Assembly: GCA_903897205.1 (NCBI GenBank)
Contig: CAIUAS010000041.1
Coordinates: 1 to 30,291, forward strand
Reading direction: 5' to 3'
Source: an uncultured Gammaproteobacteria bacterium
Lineage (GTDB): Bacteria > Pseudomonadota > Gammaproteobacteria > CAIUAS01
Length of the DNA stretch: 30,291 nt
The notes beneath the pieces are model-generated. The model made no database searches and was not told where the DNA came from. It worked only from the letters and a program-made list of their open reading frames with translations. Within the stretch, counting starts at the first letter, position 1; the number at the start of each line of letters is the position of its first letter. Both the position numbers and the translations under genes were made by a program. Positions 22,053 to 28,409 of this stretch are shown here, in pieces.

Positions 22053-23294
22053 TTAACCTTTATGAAACATCAAGCTAATGCGATCCATTGTACGTTGCCA
22101 TAAACTACCCTCAGGATCATCTTGTAACGCCACTAACGACATGTCCATCAAGGGCTTGCCATTTAAATTAACATTGACTTTACCTAATGGCTGGCCTTTC
22201 TTGATGGGGGCTTTAATGGGTGTGTTTAACACCAGGTTGGCTTTAAGATTTTGATATTGTCCGGCGGGAATCACGACATATAAATCATTATTAACGCCAA
22301 CAGGAACCGTTTCAGTAGCGCCTTGATAAACCCGTACTTTATTTAAGGTGGCGTTTGCGGCATATAATTTATGCGTTTCAAAGAAGCGGAAACCATAGGT
22401 TAATAAAGCTTCATTATCATCTGCGCGGGCCGCATCGGTCGGCGCGCCCATTACCACGGAAATTAAACGGGTGCCGTTACGTTCCGCCGAAGCAACTAAA
22501 CAAAAACCGGCTTCATCGGTATGACCTGTTTTAACGCCGTCAACGCTAGCATCGCGCCATAATAAACGATTACGATTAGGTTGTTTGATTCCACTGTAAG
22601 TAAACCATTTTTGGGAATACCACTTATAATCTTCGGGGAAATCATAAATGAGGTGGCGTGCTAAAGTCGCCATGTCGCGCGGTGTGGTGTAGTGATTGGG
22701 ATTCGGCAAGCCATTAACATCGGCAAAATGGGTGCCTGTCATACCTAACGCAGCGGCTTGCTGATTCATTAAGCTGACAAACGCATCTTGGCTGCCTGCC
22801 ACAAATTCGGCCATGGCCACACAAGCATCGTTACCAGAATCCACAATAATACCTTGCATTAAATCACGTGCGCGCACTTGATCGCCCACTTTAACAAACA
22901 TTTTAGAACCACCGGTTTGCCAGGCATCTTTACTGATGGGCACTAAATCATCCAAATGAATGCGCCCTTGTTTTAAAGCGCTCGAAATAATATACGAGGT
23001 CATCATTTTAGTGAGGCTGGCAGGCGCCATGCGCTGATCAGGATTTTTGGTTGCGATAATTTGCGCGCTGGCCGCATCCATTAACACAAAACCATTTGCA
23101 TTCAGTGCCGGAACCGTTGGCGTTAATTGCGGTTGTGAAGGTGATGGAATAGGAACGGCTGCCGTAGGTAGCGAAACAGTGGGTGAAGTTGCAGCCGCTG
23201 CTGGCGCAGGCTGATTAGCTGCGTAAACAGGTAATAGGGGGCTTGTTAGTAAAGCCACTGAAAGTAAATGGGTTAATAGCCGTTTTTTTTTCAT
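22053..23294 (-). CDS. dacA: D-alanyl-D-alanine carboxypeptidase (PBP5/6 family)
   Basis: This penicillin-binding protein trims the terminal D-alanine of peptidoglycan stem peptides. Numbering is from the ATG at 23294 (413 aa): signal peptide to about residue 25, SxxK at Ser93-Lys96 (ASLTK), SGN at 152-154, KTG at 254-256, then the all-beta C-terminal domain. The last residues (LWQRTMDRISLMFHKG) form an amphipathic helix that anchors such enzymes to the membrane. Between the signal peptide and the catalytic domain is an Ala/Pro-rich linker of about 35 residues not found in E. coli PBP5. AGGA lies 5 nt before the ATG; an in-frame TTG at 23318 is less likely. It heads a long minus-strand run. 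Confidence 0.96.
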   Translation of the reverse strand: MKKKRLLTHLLSVALLTSPLLPVYAANQPAPAAAATSPTVSLPTAAVPIPSPSQPQLTPTVPALNANGFVLMDAASAQIIATKNPDQRMAPASLTKMMTSYIISSALKQGRIHLDDLVPISKDAWQTGGSKMFVKVGDQVRARDLMQGIIVDSGNDACVAMAEFVAGSQDAFVSLMNQQAAALGMTGTHFADVNGLPNPNHYTTPRDMATLARHLIYDFPEDYKWYSQKWFTYSGIKQPNRNRLLWRDASVDGVKTGHTDEAGFCLVASAERNGTRLISVVMGAPTDAARADDNEALLTYGFRFFETHKLYAANATLNKVRVYQGATETVPVGVNNDLYVVIPAGQYQNLKANLVLNTPIKAPIKKGQPLGKVNVNLNGKPLMDMSLVALQDDPEGSLWQRTMDRISLMFHKG

Positions 23295-23342
23295 AACTTT
23301 CCTAAGTTGAAGAAGCAAGAGGGAGGAGATAAGTTTTTCTGT

Positions 23343-23351
23343 AATTTAACA
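23343..23351 (-). promoter_or_regulatory. extended -10 promoter candidate for dacA
   Basis: On the minus strand TG-T-TAAATT forms an extended -10 about 49 nt before the dacA start. No convincing -35 is present. Transcription from here would cover dacA through the ABC ATPase gene. Confidence 0.35.
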
Positions 23352-23536
23352 TAAACGCCATGCAGGGAAAATGCTTTAAGTTTAAAATGTTGAGGTAAAA
23401 CGGTCATTATTATGAGGTTTAAAAATTTAATTAATGACGGTTTATAGGAACATTCTAATCGACGCAAGCTAAATGCTTATGTGTTTTTAGTGAAGTTATT
23501 TTAATGAACGTATGCAGAGGAAGAAGTTAAAGTATC

Positions 23537-23570
23537 CATAAATTGGCAGGATTACTACTGCCAATTTATG
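23537..23570. repeat. perfect 13-bp inverted repeat downstream of the CaaX-tailed gene
   Basis: CATAAATTGGCAG and CTGCCAATTTATG flank an 8-nt loop with no mismatch. It lies 48 bp after the stop of the minus-strand gene at 23619, in the 324-bp gap before dacA. No T-run follows on either strand. It could be a terminator of the less usual kind or the remains of a mobile element end. Apart from this repeat and the dacA promoter candidate I see nothing in the gap. Confidence 0.7.
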
Positions 23571-23618
23571 CAATAAATCCCAGGTATTTGGTCGCTATCA
23601 ATCAAGTGTTGAAAATTT

Positions 23619-24443
23619 CTATATAAGAATACAACAAGTAGATTTCTGCTGGCTATTAGCTGGCGTATTGGATGAATCTGTCGATGGATTAACCACATTA
23701 GGCGATGCCAGAGGAGCGGTAGGTGGAGATGATGGTGGGCTCCAAAATTGCTGATTAGAACTTGGATTATTGCTTAAAAGTGGAGTTCTCGCATTACTCA
23801 CTGCTTCTTTTTTTTCAGGTGAGTTAAAAAGACTTGTTAATTGACCAAGGAAAGAGGCTTGTTTTTTTATTTGCTTGCTACTCTGTCTGAAAATTTTCTG
23901 GTCTGATGGAAATGCTAAACTGGGATCGAACAGTGTTTCAATTCTCTCATCGCTCGCTTCGCTTCTGGCAAGCGCCTCAACCGTACACAGCAAGGAATAT
24001 GTTTTTATTCTTTCAAGAAGCAATTCAAAGGTTTTTTTTGGACTAGCGCTATCATAAGTTATGTCTTCCACAAAATTAAAATGCGTTATCTCCGTGTTAG
24101 AATCTGTATTATTATTGTTATCCATAAGCGTCGACGCTGACGATTCTTCCAACAATCTCATTGCGTCTGCTGCTACACTGCGCGCCTCAGTTAAGGTTTC
24201 ACTATCTTTCTTTTCACCTTGATTATTAGCTTCCATTTGAAATTTCACTAATTCTGTAATATCTAAAGCAACGGATAAGTCAATTTCTTTTTGTTGCATT
24301 AGAAAGCGGATAAGATCTGGGAATTGCTTGAAATTAAAAGTAAAATTCCCATTTTCTTTTATAGGCGAATTCCGTTTAATTAAACTATAACATCCATCTT
24401 TAGATTCAATAGTGATTGATTTATTTGCTGAATTGTAACGCAT
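23619..24443 (-). CDS. unrecognised cytoplasmic-type protein with C-terminal CaaX box (effector candidate)
   Basis: I do not recognise this protein (274 aa from the start used). It has no signal peptide or membrane helix. Residues 1-215 look like a soluble, largely helical domain with an Asn-rich break (DNNNNTDSN). Residues about 219-269 are Ser/Pro/Asn-rich and probably disordered (WSPPSSPPTAPLASP). The protein ends STCCILI: the last four residues CILI fit the eukaryotic CaaX prenylation motif, preceded by a second Cys as in palmitoylated or doubly modified tails such as that of RalA (CCIL). I chose the ATG at 24443 because GGAGGG lies 7 nt upstream. An ATG at 24506 preceded by AAGGA at only 2 nt would add 21 residues. 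It is a lone gene between cca and dacA. A secreted effector is inference from the tail. Confidence 0.8.
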   Translation of the reverse strand: MRYNSANKSITIESKDGCYSLIKRNSPIKENGNFTFNFKQFPDLIRFLMQQKEIDLSVALDITELVKFQMEANNQGEKKDSETLTEARSVAADAMRLLEESSASTLMDNNNNTDSNTEITHFNFVEDITYDSASPKKTFELLLERIKTYSLLCTVEALARSEASDERIETLFDPSLAFPSDQKIFRQSSKQIKKQASFLGQLTSLFNSPEKKEAVSNARTPLLSNNPSSNQQFWSPPSSPPTAPLASPNVVNPSTDSSNTPANSQQKSTCCILI

Positions 24444-24582
24444 GGTATTTCCCTCCCCTTTGGAAAATCTATAATAATCCGTCTCCAAAAAAATGGTAGT
24501 CGTCATTTTCCTTACAGGTTTTGGCGGATTTAAGTGCGGAGTGCAATTTTTTACGTGAAATGAAATTTAGAAAATAAGCTTT

Positions 24583-25812
24583 TTATTTAGAAACAGTTTG
24601 TAGAATATGTGAAATAGCAGCAATCCGCGCTTGATGTAATGCGTTGCCTAAGGCGGCATCTGTTAAGCCGCGTTCTAATAAAGGTTGAATAGAAACTTGT
24701 TGTGCGGCAGCAAAGGCAAGTTGCATGTGTTCTTTTTGTGGATAGGCTTGCATTTCAAAACCAGTACGTCCGCGCGCATCGGCTTCGCATGCCAATAAAA
24801 ATAATTGAAAACGAGCCGGCCGACGAAAAGCGTCTAGCTTTTCTAGCGTGGTTAATAAAGTACTGTGTTTAAGCTCAAATACACGATGGCAATGCGTGTG
24901 ATAACGGGAAGTAAGGATAGCGAGTTCTTGATAATCCCGTGGTGCTAAATAGCGTCGGCATAATTCACGAATTAATATGACGCCTCGTTCTTCATGATCA
25001 GGATGGCTTGGCCAAAAGGCTGCGGGTGTGGTGCCTTTGCCTAAATCGTGTGCCAGAGCGGCAAAACGTAAACAAGGATCAGTATTTAATTGTACGGCTT
25101 GTGCAAGCACCATTAAGGTATGAACGCCTGTATCAATTTCAGGATGCCATTTCGGTGGATTGGGCACGCCAAATAATTGATCAATTTCTGGAAATAAAAT
25201 AGCTAAAGCACCGCATGTTCTTAATACGTTAATAAAAGCTTGGGGCGTTTGTTCGCCTAAAGCGCGATTAAATTCTTGCCAGACACGTTCAGGCACTAGC
25301 GCATTGACTTCACCCGCGCGCACCATCGCGCGCATTAATTCCATTGTTTCCGTGGCGACGGTAAAACCTAAGTGAGCATAACGGGCGGCAAAGCGAGCGA
25401 CGCGTAAAATTCGTACGGGATCTTCAACAAAAGCAGAAGACACATGGCGCAGTAATTTGTTTTTTAAATCGGTTAAGCCATTGTAGGGATCAGTGATTTT
25501 GCCATCGGAAGATTGTGCCATTGCATTAATGGTTAAATCACGGCGTTTTAAATCATCTTCTAAGGTGACATCGGGGGCCGCATGGCAACTAAAACCGGTA
25601 TAGCCTGGGCCGATTTTGCGTTCTGTACGAGCGAGTGCATATTCCGCTTGAGTTTCTGGATGCAAAAAAACCGGAAAGTCTTTGCCAACTAAGCGAAACC
25701 CTTGTGCTAACATATCGGCAGGCGTTGTGCCCACCACAACGTAATCCTGTTCTTTGACAGGGTAATTTAATAATTGATCGCGTACGGCGCCACCAACTAG
25801 ATAAATTTGCAC
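24583..25812 (-). CDS. cca: CCA-adding tRNA nucleotidyltransferase with HD domain
   Basis: This enzyme builds and repairs the 3' CCA end of tRNAs. The 409-aa protein matches E. coli Cca (412). It has YLVGGAVRD, the catalytic region EQDYVVVGTTP, the RRDLTINAMA motif, the neck VEDPVRILRVARFAARYA and a C-terminal HD phosphohydrolase domain (AALAHDLGKGTTP and HCHRV). The start codon is GTG, supported by AGGA 8 nt upstream. It is separated from the upstream lipoprotein gene by a good terminator, so it has its own promoter or relies on read-through. Confidence 0.97.
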   Translation of the reverse strand: MQIYLVGGAVRDQLLNYPVKEQDYVVVGTTPADMLAQGFRLVGKDFPVFLHPETQAEYALARTERKIGPGYTGFSCHAAPDVTLEDDLKRRDLTINAMAQSSDGKITDPYNGLTDLKNKLLRHVSSAFVEDPVRILRVARFAARYAHLGFTVATETMELMRAMVRAGEVNALVPERVWQEFNRALGEQTPQAFINVLRTCGALAILFPEIDQLFGVPNPPKWHPEIDTGVHTLMVLAQAVQLNTDPCLRFAALAHDLGKGTTPAAFWPSHPDHEERGVILIRELCRRYLAPRDYQELAILTSRYHTHCHRVFELKHSTLLTTLEKLDAFRRPARFQLFLLACEADARGRTGFEMQAYPQKEHMQLAFAAAQQVSIQPLLERGLTDAALGNALHQARIAAISHILQTVSK

Positions 25813-25857
25813 GATTAAATTCCTACCAGCTCAGAGAGAAAACCCACTATATCATTA

Positions 25858-25895
25858 TTTAAAATAAAATACCCCGTGACTTACTGCGGGGTATT
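25858..25895 (-). terminator. Rho-independent terminator after the small lipoprotein gene
   Basis: A perfect 9-bp stem (AATACCCCG / CGGGGTATT) with a 10-nt loop is followed on the minus strand by TTATTTT. It lies 17 nt after the lipoprotein stop codon and 46 nt before the cca start. Confidence 0.8.
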
Positions 25896-25911
25896 AGTTA
25901 ATTAATCGCTC

Positions 25912-26112
25912 TTAGTTAGAATCTAATGCCTTATCCACTTCGCGGCCTGTTTTTTCAGCAGGGCCTTTAGGGTTAATAGTATCTTGCACAGACTCCTTCG
26001 CCTTATCGACCTTTTCGCCTAGGCGTTGTCCAGAACCAGGTTGTTTATCGCAGCCGCTTAATGCGCAAACAAAAATAAAACCAATTAATACAGCCAAAAT
26101 TTTCTTGATCAT
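25912..26112 (-). CDS. small lipoprotein of unknown function
   Basis: This 66-aa protein has a signal peptide and a clear lipobox (ALSGC), so it is probably lipid-anchored. The mature part is short, charged and probably helical (RLGEKVDKAKESVQDTI, then GREVDKALDS). Amphipathic segments of this kind occur in small stress-related envelope lipoproteins. I cannot assign a named family. The ATG at 26112 has GGAG 6 nt upstream; the in-frame ATG four codons earlier does not. It is a single-gene unit closed by its own terminator and divergent from rsgA. Confidence 0.8.
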   Translation of the reverse strand: MIKKILAVLIGFIFVCALSGCDKQPGSGQRLGEKVDKAKESVQDTINPKGPAEKTGREVDKALDSN

Positions 26113-26263
26113 TTCGTGCTCCATTGGAAGATGTGTTGATCGTAATCATTATAAAGCAATTACTACATTATGGAGAGTTAGTGAATTTCCTAGTGTGGCA
26201 AAAACAGACAGGATTTGTGCTAAAAAAGCTATTGTCTTAATTATTAACTAAATCCTTCTGCCT

Positions 26264-26286
26264 CTTCAATGATTTTAACATTGAAG
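26264..26286. repeat. 8-bp inverted repeat in the lipoprotein-rsgA gap
   Basis: CTTCAATG and CATTGAAG surround a 7-nt A+T loop in the 277-bp region between two divergent genes. It could be an operator for either gene. The rest of this gap holds the rsgA promoter candidate and nothing else I can name. Confidence 0.35.
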
Positions 26287-26345
26287 TATTTTGAGTACAG
26301 TATTAGGTGACAATCCTATTGCCTAAAGTTTAGCTTTTACTATTA

Positions 26346-26354
26346 TGCTATACT
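26346..26354 (+). promoter_or_regulatory. extended -10 promoter for rsgA
   Basis: TG-C-TATACT is a near-ideal extended -10 element. The start point would be near 26361, 29 nt before the ATG at 26390, which rules out the longer in-frame start at 26345. No good -35 is needed with an extended -10. Confidence 0.5.
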
Positions 26355-26389
26355 GTCGATTAAAACTATTATTTGGTTGTCAATTATTC

Positions 26390-27409
26390 ATGGCTAAACG
26401 TAAACTTTCCGATCGCCAACGCGCGCGTGTGCAACAGATGCAACAACGTCGCTTGCATAAAGCGGAACGTAATAAATTAAATGCAGAAACGCCTGTGTTG
26501 AGTGAAAGCGATCTCGGTGCTGAACAAGATGGGTTATTAATTGCATTTTATGGCGTCTATGCGGATATTGAAGATCAGCATGGCAGTGTTTATCGATGTT
26601 ATTTACGGCAAAATTTAGGCACGGTAGTCACTGGAGATGAAATTGTTTGGCGCCTTAATTTGCGCACGAATGAAGGGGTCATTATTGCAGTAAAGTCGCG
26701 TCGGACTCTATTAACCCGCCCAACTGCGCCAGGAAAAGCAAAAGCCATTGCGGCGAATGTTGATCAAATGATATTGGTAGTGGCTTCGCAACCAAAGCCT
26801 GCAATTAATATGATCGATAGTTACTTGGTGGCCGCTGAGCTTAATCAATTAAAAGCAACCATTGTGTGTAATAAAAGTGATTTGTTGTCAGCACAAGATC
26901 ATCAAGAATTGCTAGCATTATTGGCTATTTATCAGCAATTAAATTATCCCCTTATTTTTGCAAGCGCCCATATTCAAACGGGATTAGATGATTTGCAGCA
27001 ACAATTAAAAAATCATACTAGTATTTTCGTAGGCCAATCGGGTGTGGGAAAATCATCGTTGGTTGCTAAATTATTACCTGCAGAAATCGTTAAAGTCGAT
27101 ACGTTGTCTCCCGTTGGTGATCACGGTATGCACACTACGACGGGTGCGCGATTGTATCATTTAGCTAATGGCGGTCATTTAATCGACTCGCCGGGGGTGC
27201 GCGATTTTAAATTATGGGACATTGCGCCTGAGAAAATCGCTGCAGGTTTTATTGAATTTCGCGATTATTTAGGCCGTTGCCAATTTCGTGATTGCAAACA
27301 TGAAACCGAAAAAAAATGCGCGTTATTGCAAGCTGCTGCCGATGGCATTATTCATCCGACCCGTTTAAAAAGTTATCAGCGCATTCTCGCCATTTTGCAG
27401 GCGGCCTAA
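26390..27409 (+). CDS. rsgA: ribosome small-subunit-dependent GTPase RsgA (YjeQ)
   Basis: RsgA is a circularly permuted GTPase that checks late maturation of the 30S subunit. In the 339-aa protein the G motifs run in the permuted order G4 (NKSD, 161-164), G5 (SAH, 192-194), G1 (GQSGVGKSS, 215-223) and G3 (DSPG, 266-269). An OB fold comes before them (about 45-110). The C-terminal zinc site is complete: Cys297, Cys302, His304 and Cys310. The basic N-terminus (MAKRKLSDRQRARVQQ) is the usual start. rsgA followed by psd, as here, is the common gammaproteobacterial order. Confidence 0.97.
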   Translation: MAKRKLSDRQRARVQQMQQRRLHKAERNKLNAETPVLSESDLGAEQDGLLIAFYGVYADIEDQHGSVYRCYLRQNLGTVVTGDEIVWRLNLRTNEGVIIAVKSRRTLLTRPTAPGKAKAIAANVDQMILVVASQPKPAINMIDSYLVAAELNQLKATIVCNKSDLLSAQDHQELLALLAIYQQLNYPLIFASAHIQTGLDDLQQQLKNHTSIFVGQSGVGKSSLVAKLLPAEIVKVDTLSPVGDHGMHTTTGARLYHLANGGHLIDSPGVRDFKLWDIAPEKIAAGFIEFRDYLGRCQFRDCKHETEKKCALLQAAADGIIHPTRLKSYQRILAILQAA

Positions 27410-27486
27410 GTTGCTATTCAGTTGCTCTCCTTAAAAGATAATGCTAATTTGCTCTTCCTTTTATATAACCTTGTTTAATATAACTT

Positions 27487-28356
27487 ATGCTTGATAATTA
27501 TTTGCGTGTGTTGCCGCAATATTTAGTTCCGCAACATGCGTTGTCGCGTTTGGTCGGTTATTTCACGCGCTGTCAAAAACCGTGGTTTAAAGATGGTTTA
27601 ATTAAACAATTTATTGCTCATTATGCCGTAGATATGAGCACTGCTTTGGAACCTGATCCTTATCAATATCCTAGTTTCAATGCATTTTTTACCCGAAAAC
27701 TGCGTCCTGATGCACGGCCTATTTGCGCTGGGGTTGATTCAATTGCTTGCCCTGTCGATGGCTGCATTAGTCAATTAGGCAAAATTGACCAAGGTCGGAT
27801 TATTCAGGCAAAAGGGTTTCACTATGATGTGCAGCAATTATTAGGTGGTTCCGAAGCCAGAGCGGCGCCTTTTTCAGGTGGAACCTTCGCTACGATTTAT
27901 TTAGCGCCAAAAGATTATCATCGGGTGCATCTGCCAATAGATGCGACCTTAGTAGAAATGGTTTATGTGCCGGGCCAATTATTTTCAGTGAATCCATTAA
28001 CAGCTGATACGGTCCCGCATTTGTTTGCGCGTAATGAACGCGTTGCTATGTTGTTTGACACGGCGGCAGGACCCATGGCCATCGTTATGGTGGGCGCTAT
28101 GTTAGTGGCCAGTATCAATATCGCTTGGGAAGGTGATATCACGCCGCCACAAAGTAAAACCATAAAAACATGGGATTATAAACAGCAGCCTAAGCACATG
28201 ATGAAAGGTGAAGAGCTGGGATATTTTGAATTGGGTTCTACGGTTATTGTATTGTTTGGCGCTGAGCGTATGCGTTGGCTAGAAACATTAGCCCCAGAAC
28301 AAACCGTTCGATTTGGCCAGTTGATGGGGCATCAGTCATTTTCGTCCGAGTCATAA
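27487..28356 (+). CDS. psd: phosphatidylserine decarboxylase proenzyme
   Basis: Psd makes phosphatidylethanolamine from phosphatidylserine at the inner membrane. The 289-aa proenzyme cleaves itself at the LGST motif (residues 249-252), turning Ser251 into the pyruvoyl cofactor of the small subunit. Asp91 (CPVDG), His145 and His148 (YHRVHLP) are the conserved active-site residues. YPSFNAFFTRKLRPDARPI near the N-terminus is typical. It follows rsgA by 77 nt and is closed by a strong bidirectional terminator. No strong Shine-Dalgarno is visible before the ATG. Confidence 0.97.
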   Translation: MLDNYLRVLPQYLVPQHALSRLVGYFTRCQKPWFKDGLIKQFIAHYAVDMSTALEPDPYQYPSFNAFFTRKLRPDARPICAGVDSIACPVDGCISQLGKIDQGRIIQAKGFHYDVQQLLGGSEARAAPFSGGTFATIYLAPKDYHRVHLPIDATLVEMVYVPGQLFSVNPLTADTVPHLFARNERVAMLFDTAAGPMAIVMVGAMLVASINIAWEGDITPPQSKTIKTWDYKQQPKHMMKGEELGYFELGSTVIVLFGAERMRWLETLAPEQTVRFGQLMGHQSFSSES

Positions 28357-28374
28357 GGCGAGACTAACAAGCTA

Positions 28375-28405
28375 AAAACTCGGCCGTGTGAAACGGCCGA
28401 GTTTT
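28375..28405. terminator. bidirectional terminator between psd and htpG
   Basis: A perfect 13-bp stem (AAAACTCGGCCGT / ACGGCCGAGTTTT) with a 5-nt loop lies between the two convergent genes. T-runs follow on both strands (TTTTATAATT on plus, TTTTTAGC on minus), so it can end both transcripts. Confidence 0.9.
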
Positions 28406-28409
28406 ATAA

